From NCBI GenBank assembly GCA_027079305.1, contig JALWVU010000001.1, positions 27,044 through 91,043 of the forward strand: DNA of 64,000 nucleotides. Reading direction: 5' to 3'. Shown here piece by piece: positions 35,960-47,546 of this stretch. A model generated the notes under the pieces. The model was not told the DNA's origin and ran no database searches. It saw nothing but the letters and a program-made list of their open reading frames with translations. The position numbers and the translations under genes are program-made. Positions within the stretch are counted from its first letter, which is position 1. Every line of letters starts with the position of its first letter. This DNA is from Aquificaceae bacterium. Lineage in GTDB: Bacteria; Aquificota; Aquificia; Aquificales; Aquificaceae.

Positions 35960-37237
35960 TTAGAACTTCCAGTTCAGGCCGACGGAGAGGGAATCCTGGG
36001 CGTTTTTAGCAGATATAGAACAGTTGTAAGGTCCCCCCATCATACCACCTGTTAAAGCGGGACAGAATCCAGAAGATGTCACCTTTTTGTTGAAAGCGTG
36101 AACATAAGAAACATCTACTCCGAAGGTCTTGGTGAATTCGTATCCCGCACCGAGGGTTATATGCTGTTCAGAAATCGCCGGGAAACCTACAAGATTAAAA
36201 AGAGCTAACATGTCATCTGTGAAGGTAACACCTCCTCTAGAGCTTGAGAAGGTAGCAGCATTAGCTCCTGTAAGATTTTTACCCCTTATAGGAGACTTAC
36301 CATAGTTATATCCAACTCTTAGAGAGAGCTTATCCATGGGTTTATATTCCGCACCTATAGCTATAACCCACTGATCCTTCCATCCAAACTTTTTGTATCC
36401 TTTAGCATTTTTCCAGTCTATCCACCTTGCATCAATTCCGACTTTAAGACCATCTAAAGGCGCAGCACCTACACCTATTGCAAACTCCTGGGGTTGTTCC
36501 AGCTTAAAGTCTTCAAAGATACCATCACATCCACTCGATGAGTGACAATCAAAATCGTATACACGCTTATAGGTCATGGGAACAGAGGTCTGATATGTTA
36601 TACCTCCGTATAGGAAATCCCCAAAGTTGAGAGAAGCTCCTACCTGAGCACCCAGTCCAAGAGCTTGAGACTGTCCTTGTCCCATATCAAGAGATCCCCA
36701 AGCTCCATGAAGTGCACCGGATACTGTTATCATTTCGTTTATCTGGAAAGCAACTGCAGGAATTATCCTCATGAACTGAAAAGTAGTATGCATCCCTGCA
36801 AAAGGAGCGGGATTCCCTGTAGAGTCTTTTGCGTTCCTATAATCAACACCCATACCGGAAACACCAAAGGCTCCAAGACCGAATACGAGCCTATCACTAA
36901 GCCTATGAACTATCCCTATTTCTGGAACAACAAATGTATCTGCTTTGCTTTTTACATATCCGGAAGAGTAGCCAGGACCGGGAGTGGATACATCCATCTT
37001 CGCCTTCACCTTCGGCATAAACAGTATCCCACCGAACTGGGCGGTAAACTTATTCTCCATTACGCTCATCCAGGCAGGGTTCCTGAAGATGGAGTCAACC
37101 GGTCCAACTGGCATACCAACACCGATACCACCCATACCTCTCGAGGCAGGTGTAAGACCTATCAGGTTGTCCCCGTTGGTTGCGAAAGTCAGCGTTGCGG
37201 TAGAGAACAGGGCACCTACAAGTAAAGCCTTTCTCAT
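35960..37237 (-). CDS. FadL/OmpP1-family outer-membrane channel
   Basis: 425 aa with signal peptide (cut near residue 19, TFA-TNGDN) and the FadL N-terminal hatch motif [15 protein letters not shown]. The rest is alternating amphipathic beta strands ending WKF, an outer-membrane barrel C-terminus. Family members take up fatty acids or other hydrophobic compounds. The substrate here is not known. GGGAGGTAG precedes the ATG. Confidence 0.9.
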   Translation of the reverse strand: MRKALLVGALFSTATLTFATNGDNLIGLTPASRGMGGIGVGMPVGPVDSIFRNPAWMSVMENKFTAQFGGILFMPKVKAKMDVSTPGPGYSSGYVKSKADTFVVPEIGIVHRLSDRLVFGLGAFGVSGMGVDYRNAKDSTGNPAPFAGMHTTFQFMRIIPAVAFQINEMITVSGALHGAWGSLDMGQGQSQALGLGAQVGASLNFGDFLYGGITYQTSVPMTYKRVYDFDCHSSSGCDGIFEDFKLEQPQEFAIGVGAAPLDGLKVGIDARWIDWKNAKGYKKFGWKDQWVIAIGAEYKPMDKLSLRVGYNYGKSPIRGKNLTGANAATFSSSRGGVTFTDDMLALFNLVGFPAISEQHITLGAGYEFTKTFGVDVSYVHAFNKKVTSSGFCPALTGGMMGGPYNCSISAKNAQDSLSVGLNWKF

Positions 37238-37355
37238 CCTTCTACCTCCCGTAGCGGTTTTTTGCTACCGTTTAGGAATTCTAACTCCAAGCCCTGCGGA
37301 TCCGTAGTTTTGAGTTTCTTATATACCAAAAACTTTGAGTTATATAGATATATTC
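37238..37355 (-). promoter_or_regulatory. AT-rich promoter/leader of the porin gene
   Basis: 118-nt gap between rimO and the porin start. On the minus strand it has TTTTTGGTATATAAG, a likely -10 region. It also has a leader hairpin GTAGC...GCTAC immediately before the ribosome site GGGAGGTAG. Confidence 0.4.
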
Positions 37356-38630
37356 TTAATTTCTTATAATTCCTGCAAGATCGTAATCTTTGGCCTGTGT
37401 TATCTCAACCTCCAGTATCTCACCTTCTTTTAAAAACCTTTCTTCACTCTCTATGTAGATCACACCATCTACCTCGGGAGCCTGTAGGTATGCTCTCCCT
37501 TTGGGGACGAATGAAAACTCCTCGGAGTATCCTTCCACGAGAACCTTCAGTCTTTTACCAAGCAGAGATTCGTTCTTTTTTTTGGTTATCTCCCTCTGAA
37601 TCTCCATAAGCTGATTCCTTCTCTCCTCCTTTACCTCCTGAGGGATTGGATCTCCCAGATCGAAGGCGGGTGTGTCCTCCTCGTGGGAGTATGTGAAAAC
37701 GCCGAGCCAGTGAAAGTGGCCCTCCTCTATAAAACCCTTCAGCCTTCTAAAGTCCTCCTCGGTTTCTGTGGGAAACCCAACTATTAGGGTCGTCCTGAGA
37801 ACAGCCTGTGGAATAGCTCTTCTTATTGTCTCGACAAGATCTCTCACAAACCTCTCGTCGTATCCTCTCCTCATGCTTCTCAGAACAGGGGTGGAGATGT
37901 GCTGGATGGGCATATCGAAGTAGGGAACTACCTTCTCCGAGTCCCTGATGAAGCTGATAAGCTCTGAGCTCACCTCCGTGGGATAGAGGTAGAGGAGTCT
38001 GATCCATTCTATACCTTCCACCTTTTCCAGCTCTCTGAGAAGATCAACGAGTCTGAACTCGCCGTAGAGATCCTTTCCGTAAAAGGTGGTGTCCTGGGAG
38101 ACTATGTTTATCTCCTTGACACCCTTCTCCGCGAGGTCTCTGACTTCGGAGATTATATCCTCCATGGGCCTCGATCTGTGCCTCCCCCTTATCTTCGGTA
38201 TGGCGCAGAAGGAGCAGAGCCTGTTGCATCCCTCCGCTATCTTGACATAGGTGTAGGCTCTGGGTGTGGTCAGGAGTCTGCGCGGACCGCGGTATTTAGG
38301 TTCCAGCCCCAGATACTTTAAGATCTCGTCCCAGCTCTGGGTTCCAAAGAATCTCTCTACTTCCGGAAGCTCCTTTTCAAGCTCTTTTCTATACCTTTCC
38401 ACGAGACAGCCCATCACGATAACCCTCTTACCCGAGTCCGCCGTCTCCAGTATGGTCTCTATGGACTCCCGCTTTGCCTCCTCTATGAAACCGCAGGTGT
38501 TGATTATGATGCAGTCCGCGGAGTCTATGTCCGAAGTCAGCTCCACCCCCGCGGATTTGAGCCTTGCGAGGAGCACCTCCGAGTCCACGAGGTTCTTGGA
38601 GCACCCGAGGCTTATAACACCTACCTTCAT
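37356..38630 (-). CDS. rimO: Ribosomal protein S12 methylthiotransferase RimO
   Basis: 424 aa from ATG 38630. UPF0004 domain with cysteines in GCSKNLVDSE and NTCGFIEEA, radical SAM CxxxCxxC in CNRLCSFCAIP, and a C-terminal TRAM domain (from about 360). It adds methylthio to Asp88 of S12. The frame stays open upstream to 39083, but that is the antisense of the HEPN gene and has no family content. Confidence 0.94.
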   Translation of the reverse strand: MKVGVISLGCSKNLVDSEVLLARLKSAGVELTSDIDSADCIIINTCGFIEEAKRESIETILETADSGKRVIVMGCLVERYRKELEKELPEVERFFGTQSWDEILKYLGLEPKYRGPRRLLTTPRAYTYVKIAEGCNRLCSFCAIPKIRGRHRSRPMEDIISEVRDLAEKGVKEINIVSQDTTFYGKDLYGEFRLVDLLRELEKVEGIEWIRLLYLYPTEVSSELISFIRDSEKVVPYFDMPIQHISTPVLRSMRRGYDERFVRDLVETIRRAIPQAVLRTTLIVGFPTETEEDFRRLKGFIEEGHFHWLGVFTYSHEEDTPAFDLGDPIPQEVKEERRNQLMEIQREITKKKNESLLGKRLKVLVEGYSEEFSFVPKGRAYLQAPEVDGVIYIESEERFLKEGEILEVEITQAKDYDLAGIIRN

Positions 38631-38988
38631 GGAGTTAAATATAACCTGATGAACAGGTGGAAGGACTGGATGGATCAGGCGGAGAGGGATCTGGAGAGGG
38701 CGAGGCTGGATGTGGAGCACGGCTTCTACGAGTGGGCGTGCTTTACAGCCCAACAGTCCGCTGAGAAAGCCATAAAGGCTCTCGGGATGAAAGTGGGGGT
38801 GGATATGTGGGGCCGTTCGCTCACTGCCATGCTTAAAATCCTCGGGGAAAGCCTGGATATTCCTGAGAACATTAAAAAAATGGCCATGCTTCTCGACAAA
38901 TACTACATTCCGACCCGCTATCCGAACGGGTTTGCAAGTGGAAAGCCCGCGGACTACTTTACCCTCGAGGAGGCGAAGGAGGCGGTCG

Positions 38989-40825
<1,837 letters not shown>

Positions 40826-40938
40826 CCTTTTTCTTCAGAACCAGCCACAGAACCGTGGATTCCAGCTCGTAAACCTTCATGTCTATATAGATCGTTCCGC
40901 TCCCATTAATGTTAAGTGAAAGTTCACCTTTTAAGAAT

Positions 40939-41706
40939 TCATGTAACGGTGTGCCTTATTAGGAGTATGCTCCCCAGGACTATAAGAAATCCTACGAAGG
41001 AGAGAAGAGATAGTGTAGATGGCTTCAACCCTCTTACAAGGTTCAGGTGTATAAGGAAAGCGTAGTAGATCCACATGGCAAGGGTCAGGATCAGCTTGGG
41101 ATCGTTTACCCAGTGTTTTCCCAAGAAGTCCTTTGCCCAGATGCTCCCAAATATTAGTGTCAGCGTCAGGAATATGAAGCCTATGTTGAGGAGGATTCTC
41201 TCCATCCTCCTGAGCAGGTTCACGGGAACCATAAAGCCTTCTATGTGTTTCGATCTGAGCTTCCTCTCCACGAGAAACTTGACCACGGAAGATATACCCG
41301 CCAGAATCAGAGATGCGTAGGCTACAGCTGCGGAAAGTATGTGGTAAACGTAAAAGGGATTCTTATAACCCACCTTCTGAGCAGGGAGGCCTACCAGAGT
41401 GGTTAAAAAGCCTATGAAGGCGATTATGAACCCGAAATCCGCCACTCTCTTTTTGAAGACGAGGTCCAGGACCACAAACATCAGTATGAGAAAGTTCCCA
41501 ACGAGGGAAACCATCCCGTAAAAGTCTCCCACAGGAAAGTGGCCGGTGGATATGTAGACTCTGAAGAAGTGCACCGTGTAGAAAGAAAAGCCCAGGAGCA
41601 AACTTAAGGTGGGGAGGTTCCTGAGGTTTACACCGAAAAGAGTTCTCAAAGCGAACAGGGCTGTGCTAAGCAGGTAAACCCCAACCGACAGGAGAAGAAA
41701 TATCAT
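40939..41706 (-). CDS. ccsA: Cytochrome c assembly protein CcsA/ResC-like
   Basis: 255 aa with about eight TM segments. The conserved heme-handling region is seen as GSIWAKDFLGKHWVNDPKLILTL (a WWD-like segment) and YHILSAAVAYASL with histidines. Member of system II cytochrome c maturation. The ResB partner is not in the window. Confidence 0.85.
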   Translation of the reverse strand: MIFLLLSVGVYLLSTALFALRTLFGVNLRNLPTLSLLLGFSFYTVHFFRVYISTGHFPVGDFYGMVSLVGNFLILMFVVLDLVFKKRVADFGFIIAFIGFLTTLVGLPAQKVGYKNPFYVYHILSAAVAYASLILAGISSVVKFLVERKLRSKHIEGFMVPVNLLRRMERILLNIGFIFLTLTLIFGSIWAKDFLGKHWVNDPKLILTLAMWIYYAFLIHLNLVRGLKPSTLSLLSFVGFLIVLGSILLIRHTVT

Positions 41707-41733
41707 AGGCTTATATTTTAGAATTTCTATCTT

Positions 41734-42417
41734 ATGGCGGAATGCGAAAGGCTTGAGAAAGTTTTAGAGAGGATAGAAAGGGCCTGTGTAAGGGCGGGTA
41801 GAGATCCTAAAGAGGTAAAACTGCTCGGAGCTTCGAAAACGGTTCCCCCGGAGAGGATAAGAACCTTTTACGAATGCGGTCTGAAAACTTTCGGTGAGAA
41901 CCGGGTCCAGGAGTTTTTAAAAAAGCTGGATAAACTCTCCGATCTTTCGATAGACTGGCACTTCATAGGAAGGCTCCAGACGAACAAGGTCAAGTATTTG
42001 ATGGGAAAGGTTTCCCTGATACACTCCCTCGACAGAGAGTCGCTGGCGGATGAGATAGACAAGAGGGCCGGTAAGGCAGGGAAAGTTCAAGATGTCCTAA
42101 TAGAGGTAAACGTGGGAGGAGAGGAGAGTAAGGGTGGCGTGGAACCGGAGAAACTCAGAAATCTTTTTGAATACGCCCTGTCCAAGGAGAACCTCAGGGT
42201 GATAGGCCTTATGACCATACCACCTTACCTGGAAGATCCAGAGGAGGTAAGACCTTTCTTTGCAAAGCTCAGATATCTAAAAGACAGCCTTGAAAGAGAG
42301 TTCGGCCTTGAACTCCCCCACCTTTCTATGGGAATGTCCCATGACTTCGAAGTCGCGGTGGAAGAGGGTGCGACAATAGTGAGGGTGGGAACACTCCTCT
42401 TCGGAGAGAGGTCTTGA
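41734..42417 (+). CDS. YggS/PLPBP pyridoxal phosphate homeostasis protein
   Basis: 227 aa. The PLP-lysine strand KLLGASKTVPPERI, GENRVQEF, WHFIGRLQTNKV and LSMGMSHDFEVAVEEG are all present. It binds PLP without known enzymatic activity and maintains B6 balance. Overlaps the next gene by 4 nt. Confidence 0.95.
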   Translation: MAECERLEKVLERIERACVRAGRDPKEVKLLGASKTVPPERIRTFYECGLKTFGENRVQEFLKKLDKLSDLSIDWHFIGRLQTNKVKYLMGKVSLIHSLDRESLADEIDKRAGKAGKVQDVLIEVNVGGEESKGGVEPEKLRNLFEYALSKENLRVIGLMTIPPYLEDPEEVRPFFAKLRYLKDSLEREFGLELPHLSMGMSHDFEVAVEEGATIVRVGTLLFGERS

Positions 42418-42755
42418 AGGTAAAGTTCAAGGTCTGGCTGGAAGAAAAGGGCGAACCGATAATAAGCGAGGGAAAGTTCAAGCTACTTAAAGAGATAGAG
42501 AAAACAGGTTCCATACTTGAGGCCTCCAAAAGACTGGGACTAACCTATAAGAGGGCCCACAGCCAGATAAAGTTTATGGAGAGAAGGCTTGGAAAAAGGA
42601 TTCTGGAAAGAAGGAGAGGAAAGGGGGCGGTGCTTACACAAGAGGGCAAAGAGCTTCTGAATGTATACGAAAAGGTGCTTTCCGAATTCGAAAGTCTATC
42701 GAGAAAGCTATCTTCAGACCTCCCCTTTCTCGAAACAAAGAAGTCTCTCCTTTAA
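42414..42755 (+). CDS. ModE-like winged-helix regulator (DNA-binding domain only)
   Basis: 113 aa. LysR/ModE-type HTH: EKTGSILEASKRLGLTYKRAHSQIKFMERRLG. No molybdate-binding TOBE/MOP domain follows, so a metal response would need another sensor. It may act on modABC located 16 kb away; this is inference. Its 3' end overlaps convergent ogt by 42 nt. Confidence 0.85.
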   Translation: MKVKFKVWLEEKGEPIISEGKFKLLKEIEKTGSILEASKRLGLTYKRAHSQIKFMERRLGKRILERRRGKGAVLTQEGKELLNVYEKVLSEFESLSRKLSSDLPFLETKKSLL

Positions 42756-43154
42756 ATCCAATCCGTAGGAAAAACCACCGAGACCGTTTTTTGATAAAAC
42801 CCTGTGGCAGGGGATTATTACCGGGAATCTGTTTATCCTCATGCAGTAAGCCACGAACCTCGGATGCTTCCCCGTCAGCTTGCCCAGCTCACCGTAGGTT
42901 ACCGTATTACCAAAAGGAACCTTTTCCCTAAGAGTTCTGTAAACTTTTATAACCTCGCCGTCGTATCCGCTCAGATCAAGTTCACCAAGATCAATCCTGA
43001 CATCACCGTTTCTTTCTATATAAGGTAGGAGCTTCTGGTATAGGTCTTCAAATGTAATATACTCCGGGCCAGAGGTTCTTAAATAACTTCCCTCGATAAG
43101 ATGATTTCTGAGGCGGATCTCCAAGTACAGATTTGTGGTAATTTTCACCACCAA
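42714..43154 (-). CDS. ogt: Methylated-DNA--protein-cysteine methyltransferase
   Basis: 146 aa. The acceptor cysteine is in IPCHRVLSKNG, and VTYGELGKLTGKHPRFVAYCM is the DNA-binding HTH. It repairs O6-alkylguanine in a suicide reaction. Confidence 0.95.
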   Translation of the reverse strand: MVVKITTNLYLEIRLRNHLIEGSYLRTSGPEYITFEDLYQKLLPYIERNGDVRIDLGELDLSGYDGEVIKVYRTLREKVPFGNTVTYGELGKLTGKHPRFVAYCMRINRFPVIIPCHRVLSKNGLGGFSYGLDLKERLLCFEKGEV

Positions 43155-43197
43155 CTCTTATAATTTAAAAACATCATACTATTGGAGGAGGGTAGAG

Positions 43198-44421
43198 ATG
43201 AGATCTCAAACTCTCGTCAGGGCGTCCCTTATATCGGTCCCACTGCTTGTGGCGTGCGGAACAAAGGCTCCGGAGATCGACCCCACCGCTTACCAGATAA
43301 CTCCCGAAGACAGGATAAGGGTAGAAATTCCTGATGCGTGCAGGGTAGCTTACGAAAATGCTGTGCCTACAGTGGCGGTGATAGACTTCGCCAACAACTC
43401 TACCTTCGATCTCGCTAAGGTGGTCCAGAGCCAGTCCGCAGGGACAAGGACCACTAAGGAGGTTCACGGAGGCGTGTGGGGCGTTACCGCTGGTCCCGGC
43501 GGTATAGGTGTAGGACACGTCGGAGGTAGCGCCTCCAAAACCGACTGGAGAACACAGGCCCAAACTATTTCGAGAGATGTCAATGCTAAACTCGGTGAGA
43601 GTGTGGCGGAAGCGGTTGTGGCTGAGATAGCCAATATAGGCGGTATGAAGATATACACCAGAAGGGATCTCCAGAAGGTTCTCGAGGAGCAGAAGTTCCA
43701 GATGTCCGGTCTTGTAGATCCCAACACAGCGGTTCAGATAGGACAGCTTGCGGGTGTCAGATACATAATCACCGGCGCGGTTAACAACGTGAACCTGAGA
43801 TGGGTGGAGGTAGGTGAGAGCGTAAAGAGAGGCCTTTCGGAGCACTTGGGTCTTCTGGGAACCGCCCTCGCAGCAGCCTCCTCTACTCAGGAGGGCTGGA
43901 ACCTTACGGTGGACCTTGTGGTTAAAGTAATAGACGCTCAGACGGGAGAGGTGGTTCTTTCCAAGACCGTGTCTGGGAGAGAGGTTCTCGGTAAGACACC
44001 TGTTTTCAACTACGACTCCATAATAGGTGCTGCAAAGAAGGCGGCCGCGGAGGCGCTGGAGGACATAAGACCCGAACTCTCCAAGCTGTTCCCTCTGAGG
44101 GGCTACATAATACAGCTCAGGACCGCCCCGGACAAAAGTTCCAGGTTCGCTCTCATAAACGTCGGGGCAAAGCATGGAGTTAAGGAGGGCCAAGAGTTCT
44201 TTGTGATAGACTTCCAAGCTGTCCAAGATCCCATCACCGGTAGGGTTACCTGCGATCAGATAAAGCTACCGGTCACACTGGTGGTATCCAAGCAGATACA
44301 GAACGACAAGGCTTGGACCGTCGTTCAGGGGGATAAGAGCCAGATAATGAGGGTAAAGCTCGGCCAGGTAGTGGAGAGGAAGCCCTTGGAGGGTGGTAGT
44401 GTGATCAAGAAACTCTTCTAA
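43198..44421 (+). CDS. CsgG-like outer-membrane lipoprotein
   Basis: 407 aa from ATG 43198 (GGAGGAGGGTAGAG upstream). Lipobox LLVACG gives C20. The CsgG domain is seen as VAVIDFANNS, LGESVAEAVVAEIANIGGMKIYTRRDLQKVLEEQ and ITGAVNNV. CsgG homologues form secretion channels for curli-like or adhesive fibres, or act in envelope biogenesis. No curlin gene is seen. TATAAT-like sequence lies at about 43158. Confidence 0.87.
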   Translation: MRSQTLVRASLISVPLLVACGTKAPEIDPTAYQITPEDRIRVEIPDACRVAYENAVPTVAVIDFANNSTFDLAKVVQSQSAGTRTTKEVHGGVWGVTAGPGGIGVGHVGGSASKTDWRTQAQTISRDVNAKLGESVAEAVVAEIANIGGMKIYTRRDLQKVLEEQKFQMSGLVDPNTAVQIGQLAGVRYIITGAVNNVNLRWVEVGESVKRGLSEHLGLLGTALAAASSTQEGWNLTVDLVVKVIDAQTGEVVLSKTVSGREVLGKTPVFNYDSIIGAAKKAAAEALEDIRPELSKLFPLRGYIIQLRTAPDKSSRFALINVGAKHGVKEGQEFFVIDFQAVQDPITGRVTCDQIKLPVTLVVSKQIQNDKAWTVVQGDKSQIMRVKLGQVVERKPLEGGSVIKKLF

Positions 44422-44432
44422 GGGGGAGAGCT

Positions 44433-46316
44433 ATGTTATTAGCGATCTTACTCCTTATGGCTTTCGGGCTTTCTTTATCCTTAGGGAGCCCCTTTGGAAC
44501 ATCTTCAAGATTTGAGCCCGGTGATAAGGTCATTCTTTTTCTTTCTTCAGAATCCTGCCCTGTAGGGGGAACCTTTGAGGAGTTTCAGGTTGTAAGGGGA
44601 AGTTACGAGTGCGTGGACTATAAGGGGAAACGCTGGATTAGACCCTTCGATGCAGGACTCCTGCTGTATAAAGAACTGAATCTGAAGGACAACTTCTCCG
44701 TTGAGTTTAACTTCCTCGCTTTTAAGGAAGGATGTCCCTACGTTGCGGTAAACCTCTTCTCCGAGGAAGCTCTGAAGAGTGCTAAAACCAAACATGTATA
44801 CGGAGTTCTCGGAAACACCTATATAACTATGATTGGAACCTGCGATTCCCTGGAGGCTGGGATAGATACAAAGCCGAAGAGCTTCGCTGCACTCAGGGAG
44901 TATTCACGGAAAACTTCTCCTCAACAAGTCCACAAGGTTGCGCTGTCGGTAAAAGACGGGAGGGCTTCCATATTCTTGAACGGCACAAAAGTAGCTATGG
45001 AAACGTTCAGACCCAACGCTCCCGTAAGAGGTATAAGTGTTTACTTTTACAGGAGGTTTGCAACGGATGCGCCTTACGCGGATAATCCCGCTTTGATCAG
45101 CGATCTGAAGGTGGCCCTTTACACTGGCAGGAGTAAAACACCTTCCGTTCCTTCGGGTATTACCGCACCACAACCTCAAACGCAGAGAGCTTTGACTCCT
45201 CTTCCAAGTGTAGAACCCAAACCGGTTCAGAGAAATGTAGCACAGAGGCCCTACAGACAGACAGCTGTAAAGTGCATACCTTCCACCGGCGTAGGTGAAG
45301 CTTCGGTAATAGGTGGGGACAGGGCTTCCGCCAAGGCTGAAGCTCTCGCAAGGGCAAAGTGGGACGCCATAGAGAAGGCTCTGGGTGTTACCACCAGCGT
45401 GAAGACGATCGTTCAGAACTTCAGGCTCCTCGACGAGGTTATAAAAAACGAGGTGGGAGGCTTTATAAGGGATGTGAAGATACTCAACGAAGAGAACTTC
45501 GCTGATATGGTCAGGGTAAAGATAAAGGGATGCGTTTATCCCAACGAGGCGGAGAAGGCTCTCAGCCTCATATCAAGGGACACAGCCTTCAGCGTTCTGA
45601 TAATAACCAAGAGCCCGAACGGTGTGGAACTTGACGAGATGAACCCGGTTACGACCGAGCTTGTTAACATTCTCAACCAGCAGGGCTTTAAGGTTTACGA
45701 CTTTGCGGGAAATCCGAACGTGAATCCCTACGATGTAGAAAGCATAATTGCCCAGAGGAGGTTCATAGCTCTCAGGGCTTACATGTCGAGAGTTCTTTCG
45801 GGGGCAATGATTGTCGGCAAGGTAGAACTTGTTCCCTCTACAACCACGGGACAGGACATAGGTTACGGGATAAGGGCCACCTTCAATGTGGTAACCGCAA
45901 GGCTCAACTACTACCTGCTGGCGAGGGACAAAAACGGTGTGAGGATAATCGCATCGGGATCTCTTTCCGCTCTGGGAAGGGCGCCCAATATGAGGGACGC
46001 TCAGTATAAGGCCATGGAAGCGCTTGCCAGGAGGCTCGGATCGGACATAATGGGTAAGCTCGACAGGTATATGGCCTCTAAGAGGAAGGTGGTCACCGTT
46101 GTGGTGAAGGGCGTCAAGAAGACTACTCAAAACTTTGCAATAAAGGAGAAGCTTCAGAGGATACCCTGGGTTCAATCGGTGGAAGATATGGGCCTCGGAA
46201 GGTTCAGGGTAGTTTACCTTGAGAATACGGTATACCTCGCGAACGCAATAGAGAGAATTCCGGAACTTGAGTTGATCCGCTTCTCACCGACCGAAGTGGA
46301 GGCAAGACTGCTATGA
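44433..46316 (+). CDS. Large secreted envelope protein with FlgT-like C-terminal region
   Basis: 627 aa with signal peptide (1-19). Residues 25-230 look like a jelly-roll/LamG-type beta domain (DNFSVEFNFLAFKEGC; VALSVKDGRASIFLNGTKV). A Pro/Gln linker at 240-280 follows. Residues 290-380 (GVGEASVIGGDRASAKAEALARAKWDAI) resemble the FlgT N-domain/LPP20 fold, and the rest is several alpha/beta modules. Sits between CsgG and LPP20 homologues, so an envelope complex is likely. Exact family not identified. Confidence 0.7.
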   Translation: MLLAILLLMAFGLSLSLGSPFGTSSRFEPGDKVILFLSSESCPVGGTFEEFQVVRGSYECVDYKGKRWIRPFDAGLLLYKELNLKDNFSVEFNFLAFKEGCPYVAVNLFSEEALKSAKTKHVYGVLGNTYITMIGTCDSLEAGIDTKPKSFAALREYSRKTSPQQVHKVALSVKDGRASIFLNGTKVAMETFRPNAPVRGISVYFYRRFATDAPYADNPALISDLKVALYTGRSKTPSVPSGITAPQPQTQRALTPLPSVEPKPVQRNVAQRPYRQTAVKCIPSTGVGEASVIGGDRASAKAEALARAKWDAIEKALGVTTSVKTIVQNFRLLDEVIKNEVGGFIRDVKILNEENFADMVRVKIKGCVYPNEAEKALSLISRDTAFSVLIITKSPNGVELDEMNPVTTELVNILNQQGFKVYDFAGNPNVNPYDVESIIAQRRFIALRAYMSRVLSGAMIVGKVELVPSTTTGQDIGYGIRATFNVVTARLNYYLLARDKNGVRIIASGSLSALGRAPNMRDAQYKAMEALARRLGSDIMGKLDRYMASKRKVVTVVVKGVKKTTQNFAIKEKLQRIPWVQSVEDMGLGRFRVVYLENTVYLANAIERIPELELIRFSPTEVEARLL

Positions 46317-46933
46317 GGAAACTCTCGCCCCTCCTTGCCCTTCTTTTGATCCTCTCCTGCGGTCAGAAGACGGAGGTGGTGAAGAAGCATCCCTCCAAGG
46401 AGGAGCAACTCCAAAAGGCGGAAAAGGCCTTCGCTGAGTTGAAGGTGGAGGCTAAAAAGCCCGCAAAGGATCTCACCCTGGAGGAAGGCACAGCTCCACC
46501 GCCGAGAAAACCGAAGCCCGAATACAAAAAGTATCCGGTAAAACTCTCCAAGAGGCAGGCTCCCAGAACCAAGTATCCAGTGGTAGACGGGCTTCCCGTG
46601 TGGGTGAGAAATCCCAACTACGGGGGTGTTCTGGGTGGTGTCGGCATAGCCAAGAAGATCCCGGGCAAGGGCTACGCGGAGCAAAAGAGACTCGCCAAGC
46701 AGATAGCCCTCGCGGATCTCGCCAAGCAGATAGAGCTTATAGTGAAGACGGAGCTGACCAAGGTGGAGACGAACGTAGACACTAAAACACTCCAATATTA
46801 CAAAAAGAAGTTTAGCTCCTACTCTGAGCAAGAAGTAAGGGCTATGCTCATAAAGGACGCAGTCATAGAAGACGAGTGGATAGATCCCCAAACGGGAGAC
46901 CTTTACGTTTGGGTTGTGCTTAAGAAGAGATGA
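46313..46933 (+). CDS. LPP20-like lipoprotein
   Basis: 206 aa. Signal peptide with lipobox ILSC (C16), a charged linker (20-90), then an LPP20-type domain (WVRNPNYGGVLGGVGIA, then ALADLAKQIELIVKTEL). Overlaps the previous gene by 4 nt and the next by 4 nt. Confidence 0.83.
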   Translation: MRKLSPLLALLLILSCGQKTEVVKKHPSKEEQLQKAEKAFAELKVEAKKPAKDLTLEEGTAPPPRKPKPEYKKYPVKLSKRQAPRTKYPVVDGLPVWVRNPNYGGVLGGVGIAKKIPGKGYAEQKRLAKQIALADLAKQIELIVKTELTKVETNVDTKTLQYYKKKFSSYSEQEVRAMLIKDAVIEDEWIDPQTGDLYVWVVLKKR

Positions 46934-47496
46934 AGAGGATTTTACTGACGGGTATCCTTCTTGCTTTTCTGGAAGCGCACGCGGTAGAGATAGGGGCCAA
47001 GTTCGGGAACACCCGGATAAACTGGAAGGGTATCAACGACAGCACAACTTTGGAGTGGTATATAGGAGTATACGGTGAATACATGTTCCCTGTGGGGCCT
47101 TCGCTGAACTTAGGACCCAACGTAGAGATAGGCTACGGGAAGAAGAACGTAGGGGCTTTCTACTGCGATTCGAACAGAGTATGCACCGTTGATCTTACCT
47201 ACACCACCCTCGAGGTGAACGCAAAGGCCATACTGGATGTGTCTCCCATGTTTGAGATCTTTGGGGGTGCCGGGGTTTCATCCAACAGGTTCGGACTGGA
47301 TGCCCGGGATACCTCCACCGGTAGATCGGTAGGTGCCTTAGCGGACGAAACGGGAGGAGGATTCCAGGCCTTTATAGGCGCTCAGCTCACCGTAAAGGAC
47401 TTCGGTGTGGGCTTGGAATACAAATATAAAGCGGTCGATACGAGCTCTATAAAATCGGTCGACGTGGTCACCCTCAACTTCTTTTTCAGGCTCTGA
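46930..47496 (+). CDS. Small outer-membrane beta-barrel protein
   Basis: 188 aa with signal peptide (cut near residue 18, AHA-VEIGAKFG) and about eight amphipathic strands ending in VVTLNFFFRL, whose terminal aromatic fits BAM recognition. An OmpW/Ail-like eight-strand barrel is likely. Last gene of the CsgG cluster. Confidence 0.8.
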   Translation: MKRILLTGILLAFLEAHAVEIGAKFGNTRINWKGINDSTTLEWYIGVYGEYMFPVGPSLNLGPNVEIGYGKKNVGAFYCDSNRVCTVDLTYTTLEVNAKAILDVSPMFEIFGGAGVSSNRFGLDARDTSTGRSVGALADETGGGFQAFIGAQLTVKDFGVGLEYKYKAVDTSSIKSVDVVTLNFFFRL

Positions 47497-47546
47497 TCTA
47501 AGCCGTAGTATAATTAGCCAGAAGTTAAAGAAGGAGGTCGGCGAGG

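Noticed and set aside
43174..44226. 350-codon open frame antisense to the CsgG-like gene
   Set aside because: Composition is odd (many His/Tyr), no family, and the sense gene is clearly real with lipobox and ribosome site.
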